From assembly GCF_964340395.1 (NCBI RefSeq), contig NC_135566.1, positions 20,168,797-20,232,796 of the forward strand: a DNA stretch of 64,000 nt. The letters are read 5' to 3'. Below the pieces are notes generated by a model. That model did no database searches. It saw only the letters and a program-made list of their open reading frames with translations, and was not told where the DNA came from. Below are positions 49,967 to 64,000 of the stretch, piece after piece (positions within the stretch are counted from its first letter, which is position 1; each line of letters opens with the position of its first letter). Origin of the DNA: Glandiceps talaboti. Lineage: Eukaryota > Hemichordata > Enteropneusta > Spengelidae. The translations under genes were made by a program, and so were the position numbers.

Positions 49967-50193
49967 TTATGGAAATAAGATCGCGACATGCGAAATGCGA
50001 GCTGCGACTTGCACAACTGCGACATGCGAGCTGCGACTTGCACAACTGCGATCTACGACTAGCATTATTATAAACTGTGACCTGTCAGCCTCGATTTCTC
50101 AGACTAAACGCTGGTTGTAGCGTGATCAAGTCGCGGGTTGCAGTTGTGCAAGTCGCAACTCGCATGTCGCATGTCGCGATCGGATTTCCATAA
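49967..50193. mobile_element. 227-bp palindromic MITE with empty site
   Basis: Ends TTATGGAAAT (inverted at the right: ATTTCCATAA) and flanked by TAAA on both sides (49963-49966 and 50194-50197). Arms of about 60 bp contain gatcgcgacatgcg and gcgacttgcacaactgcg; the left arm's second block is duplicated in tandem. Paralogue B has a single cataaatg at this place. Confidence 0.85.
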
Positions 50194-50559
50194 TAAATGT
50201 ATCACATACATCCCTGCCACTCGATAAATATAGCAGCGTAGAGGGCGCTCTGCAATGCTGTTGTTTACAATGCACACATACCATGGATTTAACCCTCCTT
50301 CTTTGACTCACATACACTTTTAACTCTTAAGCTTTAAGCATTATGGAGAGGAGTGACACCCTCTTTGAATACACGTACGACTTGTAACCCCATAATTTGG
50401 ACAACACCCTCTCCCCCACCTATGGGATTTTATTACACGAATCAACGGATCATGTAGTGACTTTTAATTCATACGTACCTTAAACCCACCTACCATAGCT
50501 GGGATTAAAACAAAACTTAAACCCAGTCTTGTAGATCTTGAAATGTGATTGCAGAAGAT

Positions 50560-50670
50560 ATACATGACATGACATGATATAGGAGGTGATGTGAGATGAG
50601 ATGTGATATGATATGATATGATATGATATATAATATATAATATATATGATATGATATGATATGATATGAC
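50560..50670. repeat. ATGAT/ATATG-type simple repeat
   Basis: Imperfect gatat/tgatat repeats in copy A's intron. Confidence 0.8.
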
Positions 50671-50825
50671 ACTTTCTCTGTGGAGGAGAGCTATTACACC
50701 TGTGTTGGGGATACATGCATTGAGTATGTGTAGCCCCTTAAGTAGTGATTGGTTCATGTTCGTATTTTATTGTTTTATTACTAGGTAAGGCTAGATATTT
50801 TCTCGGTTGTCGTCGTTATCACTGT

Positions 50826-50850
50826 TTATAACGTTGCTGCTTTCTTTTTG

Positions 50851-50890
<40 letters not shown>

Positions 50891-51185
50891 TGTTGTTCCC
50901 ACCTTCTTTTGAGATTTTTTCTTGCATCCTCTTCATTTCATCAATAATATTATTGATAGTGAAGCTGCTTGTCAGAGCTGGAACACCACCATCCGAAAGT
51001 GTGACATTCTTGCGACATACGGGGCATTCCAATCGTCCGTCATTTCTCTTAACCATGTCTATTAGACAATCTTGACAAAAACTGTGGTAACATGGCAATA
51101 TCTTAGCGTTGTTGAATTCATAGAAACAGATAGGACACGACAACGAATCCTCAACTAGTTCATCTAGAATGTTTGACTCTGCCAT
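50826..51185 (-). CDS. RING-finger exon of copy A with Asp tail, 119 aa
   Basis: MAESNILDELVEDSLSCPIC starts a C3HC4 RING: C-x2-C, then LPCYHSFCQDCL (C-x-H-x2-C-x2-C) and ECPVCRKN. RINGs of this TRIM-like type recruit E2 enzymes for ubiquitin ligation in the cytoplasm or nucleus. After KEGGN it reads an Asp tract coded by a (GAC)n repeat, then AKKKAATL and a stop. The exon differs from copy B at only a few residues through the RING, so it has been conserved or duplicated recently. As an unspliced frame it could encode a short RING protein, but exon 2 is lost to it. Confidence 0.65.
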
Positions 51186-51512
51186 AATGGCTGCTGTTCT
51201 CGTTAAATGTCCTCAAAGTTCACGTTCCTTTTATACATGTTGTTGCTTGGGGAGGGGGGGGGGGGTTTCGAGAAAAAAACATTTGTCACCGGCAAGAAAG
51301 CAGGGAAATAAATTGCTGACTAATTCATTCAATTTTATAATGGGTGGGGTATTTTGTATATATGTGTGTGTGATTGTCTAGTTCAGGTAGTTATGTTGTC
51401 TGTTGTTTTCCATATGGTCTCTCTGTGTCATTGTTTTCTTCCCATTAGATATAAAACCATCACAGATTTGAAGAGCAGTTTTTACCTCCCATAAGGAGGT
51501 TATGTTATGCTG

Positions 51513-51514
<2 letters not shown>
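51186..51514. other. 5' UTR/promoter side of RING copy A
   Basis: Shares about 40 bp upstream of the start codon with copy B (ataatggctgctgttctcg), then diverges. Contains a G13 run at about 51249. Confidence 0.4.
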
Positions 51515-51594
<80 letters not shown>

Positions 51595-51765
51595 ATGTAT
51601 GTATGTATGTATGTATGTATGTATGTATTTGTGTATGTATGTATGTATGTATGTGTGTGTACTGTGTATGTATGTATGTATGTATGTATGTATGTATGTA
51701 TGTATGTATGTATGTATGTGTCTGTGTCTGTGTCTGTTTGTATGTCTGTCTGTGGACACAATATC
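51515..51765. repeat. (TCTG)n / (TATG)n compound microsatellite
   Basis: About 250 bp; long frames on both strands are artefacts. It is followed by gacacaatatctcaaaaact, a phrase typical of a dispersed repeat flank. Confidence 0.95.
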
Positions 51766-51939
51766 TCAAAAACTACTGCATCGATTCTAATGAAACATCT
51801 TCCACGTGGTGATTGCAAGAACTGATTAGATTCTGGTAAACATCCAATGAACAATAATCATTTCCATATATATAATTAAAAGATTTTTTAGAAATTAGAC
51901 TATATATTTGAAATGCACCCTTCAAATTCAATATTATTA

Positions 51940-52235
51940 AATGCATATGTTAACCATAACAGAGCACATATGTCCTATAAAGTTTGTTGATATAGCTTAT
52001 ATTTTTAATGAATAATTTGTATAATTAATGGGTTTCGGTAATTCAGCTACAAATTAAGAATGCATATTTAGATTTCAATATAATTTAGTACATACAATAA
52101 CCATAGCAAAATGCATATGCCCTATAAAGTTTGTTGGTGTAGCTTACAGTTTTAATGAATAATTTGCATAATTAATGATTTTCGGTAATTAGGCTTTATC
52201 TTAAGAATGCACGCTTCAAATTTAATTCAATTTCA
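51940..52235. repeat. Tandem duplication, about 147-bp unit
   Basis: Two diverged units; cctataaagtttgttg occurs at 51974 and 52121. Confidence 0.7.
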
Positions 52236-53100
52236 TATAATTACTTTTCCAATTAAGTGGTACATCATGTATAATAGCCATAGTTCAGAATTTTGCATTC
52301 CTACAATGTGTGTAGGCCAAAAGGTATGTGATTCTACCCTTGTGAGAGGCACCATTCAGTTTAACTCTGGTGAGTTGTACCATGTGTTACGAGTCACATA
52401 TCTAAAATATATCCATTCAGGACATTTTGGTAAATTTTCATTATGAACTCTAAGTTGAAGTCAAAAAGCATTTAAACTTTGTACATACAGTGACATTCCG
52501 TTGCGTAACAACATAGGTCCTTGACATCTCAGCATCGCTATTTCGTACCAGGTACGATTGAACTGTCAACAAGTTTTATTATGACATGACTATTTTATGG
52601 TCTTTGAGATATGAACTTGTATTACTAATCTAGGGAAGGTGATTGGATATTAGATCTCAGATGGTGTCTTTCATAAGACTTAAGAATACGTCATACTCTA
52701 AGAATAGAGAATTTGAGTAAACTTGGAAATGTATTTAAGTTGGGTTTTTAGCCCATCTCAGGAGGAGAGGCGGAGACGGAGATTGGTCATGTAATAAAAT
52801 CAACCAAGTGGTTAGCTTGGCGTTCGTTGAACCAGATACGTATGTTTCGTTGTGAGTTCTACTCAACACAATCCAAGTCGGTACGGTACCTCGTAGAAGA
52901 GATGGTTTGAGAAGAAACTAGTTGGTCGGCAAATTCAACGTTATAGTCTTAAATGGAACAGACTGACGATTGGAACAGCAGTGCGAGTGAGTACTTCCCC
53001 GTTTGAACATTTCAATATCGATAAACTGCAAAGTAAGCCGATCAACAGCGTTTCACATGTATCACATAAACCGTAACATCACAGTACAGAAACCACTATC
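52236..53100. other. Non-coding spacer between the RING genes
   Basis: Nothing recognised. Confidence 0.4.
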
Positions 53101-53109
53101 ATTCGTGTT

Positions 53110-54505
53110 TATAATGATATACTTCATGCTATTGATGGACACCAAGATGTTATAGCATTTGACATGATTGACCATCACATTTTAATAGACAGAATGCATA
53201 AGCGGTTTGGAATAGGCGGCACAGCACTCTCCTGGTTTAAGTCATACCTCCAGCATCGAACACAACTTGTTACAGTAAACAATGCAAAGTCTGCCTACAA
53301 TAGCTTAAACTTCGGAGTTCCACAGGGATCAGTTCTAGGCCCAATACTCATTTCTAGTATGATGTATGCTGACGACTCTCAACTTTACCAGATAATGAAA
53401 CAATCACAACACATGAACACAGTCTCAAGCATTGAAGCATGCATTGCTGATATACGAACAAATTAAAGCTCATTGACAGTAAGACAGATATAGTCCACTT
53501 CTCATCTCGTTTTAGTAAAACCAATCCTGTACCATGTATCACAATTTGGGATAGTACTGTCAACACATCATCCACAACATGTGACCTTTGGGTTATACTT
53601 GACTCGGAACTTAGAATGACTTGTCATGTAAATAACATCTGCAGAGCAGCATCCCTAGCCATTCGAAAGATCGGCCAAATTCGGAAGTACCTCAGTAACA
53701 TCAGTACCGAGAGACTAATCCATGCATTTGTTACCTCTAGGATGGATTATTGCAATTCCATCCTCTACGGATTACCAGACAAAGAGATCCACAAACTTTA
53801 ACGGGTACAGAACACAGCTGCTAGACTTGTTGTCAAACTACGCAAATATGATCATGTCTCACCAGTATTACGTAACCTTCATTGGTTACCTGTACGTCAA
53901 CGTATTGCATACAAAATCTTGCTCATCACCTACAAGGCTGTCAACAAACTATCACCATCCTACATCACCGAACTGTACATGTTACCCGTTCACAACCCAA
54001 CGCATGCTTTACCTTCCGGCACTCAGTTTACACTTACCATCCCGCGTGTTGCAACTACTACGTACGGAGATCGCGCCTTCTCTGTTGTCGGTCTTAAGTT
54101 ATGGAACTCTCTCCTAGTTCACATCAGGAGAGCTATTTTAATTGAAACATTCAAGTCACAACTAAAGATATACTTGTTCACAAATATTTAGGACATGTAA
54201 TTGTTGTACTGTTAACAGTAATCACTTAGATTTTTAGTGAATTTCAAGGTGTTTTTTTTGCAAATTAATTCTTGTGCCAAACATTTTATTTGGCATTGTG
54301 ATAGTTTTTATAAGTTGTTAAGGTCCTTCTTTGTTTATATTTCATCTTGGATATAAGGTTTTAACAGTTTTTAAGGTCTTGTGTATTATTTCAGACATAT
54401 TTACACTTTAACCCTTCGTGATGCTTTATCTTTTTTAGTGCTGTAAAGCGCATTGAGGCTGTTGCTTAATACTCTGATAAGAATGTATTATTATTATTAT
54501 TACTT
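53110..54505 (+). mobile_element. L2-like LINE, 5'-truncated and decayed
   Basis: The RT region reads [29 protein letters not shown] and MMYADDSQLYQ (YADD catalytic pair), with stops and a deletion. The C-terminal region (53616-54190) has YLSNISTERLIHAFVTSRMD, then LHWLPVRQRIAYKILLITYK and YGDRAFSVVG...LWNSL, typical of L2-type ORF2 ends. A 3' UTR with tgtaaagcgcattgaggc precedes an (ATT)n tail at 54487-54502. It belongs to a different LINE family from the 4.3-kb element. Confidence 0.8.
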
Positions 54506-54789
54506 GAGGCAAATCGTGATTTGTAATTCAATAATTTGCACAATTTGTATGTTTTCTGTGCATAAACAACCAACTTTAGTGTAAACTTAAGGTGATTAAA
54601 ATATCACAATATCCATGTTGTTGCCTTGTAATCAAATCAAAAGGAGTGGTGAAAAAATAGTTATGAGACAAATACGTAAATCACACGTTCAAGACTGATT
54701 ACAAAAACTGTCGTCCGATTACTAAGTCATCGATGTAGGGTTATAAATTCGGGGACTACGTCATCAACAAAGTTACTTCTGTATATGTA

Positions 54790-56546
54790 TCATAATTTCC
54801 TGTATGAGGATGGAGGTGGAGGTGGTGGTAATCTTCTGTGCCTATTTGTATGTGAATAGTCAATTTGCATCTGTCTTGTTGGGGGAGGAGTGGGAGATTG
54901 TGAGAGCCTCTGAGACAGTGGTGGTGGTGGTGGTGGCGGCATACATCTATGCAATCTTTGAGAATGAAGATCTCCAACAAGATGTCTTTCCATTGGCGGT
55001 GGCAGATGTCTACTTCGTCCAAGTTCGGTTAATGTCGTAGATTGTGTTGGGTCTGACTGATCGGAATGAGACAGTACTTGATCAAGTCTAGCGGAGGGAG
55101 GTGGTGGTGGTGGTGGTGGCGGTGGACGGCGCCGTCGCACATATTGAAATGATGTGTCCTGGACTCCCCCCATTGAAGTCTGTGTCTGCTGCTGATGCGG
55201 CTGAATGTGACACTCCGAAGATTGTGAATTTGGTGGTATTTCTGGCGACTGTACTTGTATAGGTGCTGACGGAAGTGGCGGCGGTGGCTGTGATGGCATG
55301 AACGGTCGCGATGGTAAAGATGAACTTGATAGATTATTGGACTTCGATGGATTATTACACACTCGATTTGACTTCTCGTTAAGTTGAGAGATGGTGCCAA
55401 GTCCTAACTGGTCCTTCTCCGTAATGTTACTGTAAAGGAGGGAATAAAAATATTCACATTGGACATCTCTTCTGGTCTGTGTACTTCAAATAGTATCAAC
55501 AGAATCATACAGTGTGAATGACATTGCAAAAAGTAATTAAAGATGCAGTATCCATAAATGTATCACGTCGATTCCCTCCAATATACAATGTATTAGCCTA
55601 GAGGGCGCTCTGCAATGCCGTTTTTACGATGCACATACACATACTATTTTATCGGCGGGGGGGGGGGGGGGGGGGGCTTACTCACGTAGTAAGTGTATAT
55701 AGATGTGTACCACAGTTTTAACCCTCCATTTGAATGCGACTGAAGTATGTTGACTCTTAATTTTTAAGTGGTATATTATGTAGAGATTTGACTCCATCTT
55801 TGAATTGATCAACGTATGTTCCAAGTTACCGTTGTTCACATTTAATTTCCCCGAGACTTTTTATTTCAATCTATTTTCTGGCTGGATGTAGCTGAAAAGT
55901 TGACTTTTGACCTCTTTTTTGGAACTTTGTGGCGTTTTTGTTTATAATTTAGTCCGTCAGGGTACACCATTACCCAGACAAGTACACCCCCTTCACCTCT
56001 GCGATTTTAACACACGACTCGACAGATTATGTACGTAATGACGTCTGTAATTTATACCTAACATAGCTGAGAATAAAATATAAATTAAACCTTCTTGTAG
56101 GTCTTGAAATATGTTTGCAGAGGAGATATACATCATGGCACAGTACACAAGCTGATTAAAATCTGATGTGGTGAAAGCGGCTAGATTTATTTACGTACCT
56201 CTATTTCCATCGTTTTGTGTCATTAGTTTTGTTCCGGGTGATCGCCGTGTGAAGGTGACGATCACCCCGGAACAAAACTAAGGGGTGGACCGTTTTATAT
56301 CCTGGGGTGGGGACTTGGAAGATGTCTAATGGAGTTGCTTGAAAAAAATCCTGATATAAGTGGGCTATGGACAAAAAGACGGACCATATTGCCACGAGGA
56401 AAAAAATTCTTGACAGGGTCATGACACACAAGTTCGAGTGTACTGTTCAACCTGCTAGTACCTCTCCAACCAGGACACTTGTCAAATCATGACAAACATT
56501 TCAAACACATGTCAGGCACCGGCCAGCTTCTTCTCTTCGGCCTGTG

Positions 56547-56601
<55 letters not shown>

Positions 56602-58680
56602 CTTGTCTCTGTTTCGTTATTTTTTTAACACTACTTCATGTAAGAGTTCAAACATAACTACATACAATTGTTTGTACATAAAACATGTATTCCCTGTATA
56701 CAACACATACAGAACGCCGAACATGCCATGTAAATGTTTGGCTGTTTCACAATCAGTGCTTCACTTATCTTGCACTTTGGGCCAAGAGTGAACTTGAAGG
56801 TTTTGTAACGGTAATCTTCATAGATAGTTTATAAAAGAATTAAATTGTTCTAGTCTCTTATTAACTTGTCAGAAGGGATTAATATAATCAATATTTCAGA
56901 CACTACATGTTCTCGATGATTACAAATCAGATTCCAGTTTCTATTATACACTAGGTATGACCACCTAAATTTCTCTAACATACCAGTGACTTTACTATGC
57001 AAGCAAAAGCTCGGAAATTATTGTCTGAAAGTGTCTGTGAATAGCCTAAAAATGGCTTAAAGAGTAAAAATCCTCTGGATCCAGGGCTTCTAGGGGGTGA
57101 CCCCCCCCCACAAACACACAAGAGGTGGACATGTCCCAGCCTCCCTGTTACTGTCAAGATGACGTTATTTTCAAAAACATTTCAAACCGACATAGTTACT
57201 TTTTATATGTTGGTCCAGTCTTGTAAATCTTGGAAATTACTGTCTGAAAGTGTCTGTGAATAGCCAATATGGGTTTTATGAGTAAAAATCTTCTAAGGCT
57301 TCTAGGGGGAGACTCCCTAGAGCCCCCTCCCCCAAAGAGGTGAACATGTCCCTGCCTCAAGATCTTCCCTCCACCATACTGTCAAGATGTCATGCAACTT
57401 TATTTCAAAAAATGTTGCAACCATATGTGGTTGCTTTTTTTTTACATATTGGTGCTGTCTTGTAAAGCTTGGAAATTATAGAGGTGTTCACATTCTCTTC
57501 TCAAACTTTCCCACTATCTTTCATTGTCAATATGCTGTTAACCTCAATTTCAAATATTCTTACCCTGTGCAGTCAATGGGTAGGACATGGTGCCATCCCT
57601 GGATCTCAGTGGGTAGTACATATAGTGCCATCCCTTGATCTCAGTGGGTAGTACATAGTGCCATCCCTGGATCTCAGTGGGTAGTATATAGTGTCATCCC
57701 TGGATCTTAGTGAGTAGTACATAGTACCATCCCTGGATCTCAGTGGGTAGTACATAGTGCCATCCCTGGATCTCAGTGGGTAGTACATAGTACCATCCCT
57801 GGATCTCAGTGGGTAGTACATAGTACCATCCCTGGATCTCAGTGGATAGGACATAGTGCCATCCCTGGCTCTCAGTGGGTAGTACATAGTACCATCCCTG
57901 GATCTCAGTGGGTAGTACATAGTACCATCCCTGGATCTCAGTGGGTAGTACATAGTACCATCCCTGGATCTCAGTGGATAGGACATAGTGCCATCCCTGC
58001 ATGTCAGTGGGTAGTACATACTGATCATAAGCAATGATAAAAATATCTGTCATGTGAATATGATATATCGGGGAGGGGGTCATCATGCTTTAGAATTAAG
58101 TGATGGGGGGGGGGGGGGGTTCAGCCTGTTTTTGGACTTTTCATCGGCCCAGTGGAAAAATCCCCCCTCCCACTCGGCTGGTGTTGGATATCTAACAGAA
58201 GGAAAGGAAAAAAAGCTTCCGACATACGCAAAGGAGAAAAAACGATTCACAGGCAAGCAGATGGGGGAAAATAATGACTCGCCACCAATCTTCCAAGCCC
58301 CCCCCCCCCCCCAGGATATGTCCACCCCTAACGACACAAAACGGTGGAAACAGACGTGAATAAAGACATCTAGCCGCTTTCACCACAACATATTTTAGTC
58401 AGATTGGGGTACATGACATGACATATGATACATGAGGTGATTTATGACATATGATATATGATATGATATCATATATGACTCGTATGAGGTGTGAGTTTTT
58501 GTGTGTGTGTGTGTGTGTGTCCCGTTAGTATTTTAGTTGTAATAGTTTTATTACTAAGTAAGGCTACATATTTTCTCGGTTGTCGTTATCACTATTTCTA
58601 ACGTCGTTGTTTTCCTTGTCGTCGGCGTCGTCGTCGTCGTCGTCATCGTCGTTGTTGTTGTTGTTGTAACGTTCTTATCG

Positions 58681-58714
<34 letters not shown>

Positions 58715-59086
58715 CGTCGTCGTCGTCTCGCCTCGTCAACTCTGATAGCTTTGTCATTAAACGCTGTATAATGTTAATTTAAAGCCTTACATTTCATTCC
58801 CGCCTTCTTTTGAGATTTTTTCTTGCATCTTCTTCATTTTATCAATAATACTATTGATAGTGAAGCTGCTTGTCAGAGCTGGAACACCACCATCCGGAAG
58901 TGCGACATTCTTGCGACACACGGGGCATTCCAATCGTCCGTCATTTCTCTTAACCATGTCTATTAGACAATCTTGACAAAAACTGTGATAACATGGCAAT
59001 ATCTTAGCGTTGTTGAATTCATAGAAACAGATAGGACACGACAACGAATCCTCAACTAGTTCATCTAGAATGTCTGACTCTGCCAT
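54790..59086 (-). CDS. RING-finger/proline-rich protein, copy B, 311 aa
   Basis: Exon 1 59086-58791 ends AAT|GTAAGG in phase 2; exon 2 55429-54790 starts after ctcctttacag and completes the codon (936 bp, 312 codons). Residues about 15-62 are a C3HC4 RING (SCPICFYEF, LPCYHSFCQDCL, ECPVCRKN), followed by a helix (MKKMQEKISKE). No B-box or coiled-coil/PRY region follows as in TRIM proteins; instead exon 2 is Pro/Ser/Gln-rich with PPPPPPPPPP, MPPPPPPPLSQRL and LPPPPPPSSYRKL blocks, likely SH3/WW ligands. A RING with a disordered poly-Pro tail suggests a ubiquitin ligase recruited by Pro-binding partners; this is inference. The 3.4-kb intron holds element X. Confidence 0.75.
55657..55676. repeat. 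Poly-G run
   Basis: Twenty consecutive G in the intron of copy B, the longest of many G or C runs in the window. Confidence 0.9.
56550..56598. repeat. (AT)n microsatellite
   Basis: About 24 dinucleotide units inside element X; copy 1 of X has only a few. Confidence 0.95.
57590..58020. repeat. 33-bp minisatellite, about 13 units
   Basis: Each unit contains catccctggatctcagtgg and tagtacata. Because 33 is a multiple of three, two minus-strand frames stay open through the array (an 11-residue repeat with SRDGTMYYPLR); this is very likely not a gene. Confidence 0.9.
58619..58728. repeat. (GTC)n / (GTT)n repeat in copy B intron
   Basis: Just downstream of the exon 1 donor. The same tract in copy A has become the Asp tail of exon 1 because the intervening donor was deleted. 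Confidence 0.9.
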
Positions 59087-59838
59087 AATGGCTGCTGTTC
59101 TCGTTAAATGACCTCACCGTAAAAGAGCAAAGTTCATCGTCCTTTTCATATTGATAGAGAGACTGTAGTTTATAAACTATAAATATAGTTAAATTGAAAA
59201 TATAGCAAGTAACAATGTACATTATTGAATAGCAATATTTTTCTAGATTATAACCTCAGAATTCTGGATGATTGTATATACGTATCCATGCCTGTACTGT
59301 ACGTACGAGTATAGTCCTGCCATTTTACCATACACACGTATATGTTAAGGGAACAGGCTTATGGTGTTCGGCGAAACGAAACAAAACAAGGCAAGGCAAA
59401 TGTGATTTACAGTAGTAGGGTATTTATACTTACTTTAATAGGCTTCCAATTCCGATCTCCCCAATGTTTGTCTTTGGTAAATTGTGATAATTAGTTTGTA
59501 ACATATGATGTATTGTTTGGAAAGGCTATTATAGTGAGATGTATGACAAACTAAAAAGCTCAAATTGATTAAGACAATATAGCCAAACAGTATAACAGTG
59601 TATTGAGGGTACAGTATAACAGTGTATTAAAGACAATTTTCAAATACTCCATGACTTTCATTTATTTGCATGGTTTCCCAACCATATGCCTACATGATAT
59701 ATCTGTGATCATTTGACTCAGTTCATTAATACATCATCTTGTATGACCCCATACATTAATATGTCATATATTAAATTGTCTTGATTTGGTCGTCCATCGC
59801 GAGTCTATCAGTTTGACCGCGTGGTGTACAATCTGACC
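59087..59838. other. Intergenic region between divergent RING B and STARD5-like genes
   Basis: The two genes point away from each other across about 750 bp, so it may hold both promoters. An imperfect duplication (acagtataacagtgtatt) occurs near 59590-59630. No clear TATA box or motif was assigned. Confidence 0.45.
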
Positions 59839-63703
<3,865 letters not shown>

Positions 63704-63716
63704 GTGTGTATCTTAA

Positions 63717-64000
63717 TCTGACACGAGTGTAATAGGTATTATTGAAAGTGATAGAGTAACTGACACTGCTGAAAGTACTGTTGATAATAGTGATAGTGAT
63801 ATTGAAGCAACAATTCCATAATATTCTGTAGGACAGGTTTAATACTTGGAGAAGTGGAAGGATTGCAAGTAGTTTTTTGCTTTCAAAAGAAGGCGTTTTT
63901 TCCATAGCCCCCTGAAATACTGTGGAAATTTTTAGTCGTCCCCCCCCCCCCTAATTTTTCTTGGGAAAAATTGATGGTACCCTGAAAATCCTCTTCATCC
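63717..64000 (+). mobile_element. Partial poly-G/C DNA transposon at window end
   Basis: A Ser/Asp/Glu-rich coding scrap (ESDRVTDTAESTVDN-like composition) followed by WRSGRIASSF and a C-run with short A/T phrases parallels the right-hand part of the element at 4309-6844. The rest lies beyond the window. Confidence 0.4.

Larger units (their letters stand above)
43991..51185 (-). pseudogene. RING/proline-rich gene copy A, interrupted
   Basis: A paralogue of copy B. Exon 1 (51185-50826) is an intact RING frame (see its own entry). Exon 2 begins at 49819 after tttacag and reads NITQ...EGLGTIVQLGEETT, runs into a LINE at 49694, resumes at 45383 with SLPSRLLVPPPP, passes through an expanded proline minisatellite and then matches copy B again (PEMPPNSQSSEYRMQPHQQQT at about 44240-44170) before stops. 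In copy B the corresponding splice donor is AAT|GTAAGG; here that sequence is deleted and exon 1 runs into an Asp tract and stop. So a spliced product like B's is not expected. Confidence 0.8.
56148..58410. mobile_element. TIR element X, copy 2, in the intron of RING copy B
   Basis: Left end about 56148 (aagctgattaaaatctgatg, then gtggtgaaagcggctagat) and right end about 58410 are inverted copies over 50-60 bp. Copy A's intron is collinear across the site without it (agatatacatgacatgacat). Inside are an inner inverted repeat gatcgccgtg...cacggcgatc-like block (56240-56275), a (TA)n tract, two units of the 210-240-bp tandem repeat and a 33-bp minisatellite. No transposase was found. Confidence 0.75.

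Noticed and set aside
57606-58086. Minus-strand frames with an 11-residue Tyr/Arg repeat
   Set aside because: Produced by a 33-bp minisatellite inside element X; period divisible by three explains the openness.

Overview
This is a eukaryotic, animal, AT-rich window: genes are split by consensus GT-AG introns, the intergenic DNA is packed with microsatellites, and transposable elements of every major class are nested in each other. The coding families (rhodopsin-type neuropeptide-like GPCR, STARD5-like lipid-transfer protein, group II PLP decarboxylase, TRIM-like RING protein) and the L2/CR1-like LINEs fit a marine invertebrate, perhaps a non-vertebrate deuterostome such as a hemichordate or lancelet. 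That placement is inference, not proof.

Layout. 0.7-3.1 kb and 7.9-11.4 kb: two defective copies of one Ty3/gypsy-type LTR element with a chromodomain integrase tail and a third, envelope-like ORF; the second copy starts with a 190-bp perfect LTR palindrome and sits inside a TIR element. 4.3-6.8 kb: a degenerate DNA transposon with poly-G ends. 14.5-16.3 kb: a tentative small gene. 16.7-24.0 kb (minus): an eight-exon PLP-dependent decarboxylase reconstructed at 493 aa. 24.2-25.9 kb: a long-TIR element whose loop carries a PIF1-like helicase exon and whose left arm holds a 696-bp hAT-like insertion. 30.5-33.1 kb (minus): a four-exon gene for a 101-aa unrecognised protein. 36.7-40.3 kb (minus): a three-exon GPCR of 421 aa.

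43.7-59.1 kb: two direct copies of a RING-finger/proline-rich gene. The distal copy B (54.8-59.1 kb) is intact, 311 aa over two exons, with a TIR element in its intron. Copy A (44.0-51.2 kb) is decaying: its splice donor is lost, its proline tract has become a roughly 1-kb minisatellite, a nearly intact 4.3-kb LINE sits in exon 2, and a 227-bp MITE sits in its intron. The A/B comparison supplies empty sites for these insertions. 59.8-63.7 kb (plus): the 5' five exons of a STARD5-like gene, cut by the window edge beside another DNA-transposon tail.

The protein genes look like independent housekeeping or signalling loci with no operon-like link. The window is most informative as a record of layered transposition. 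Multi-exon models rest on splice consensus and phase agreement read by eye; no search was run.
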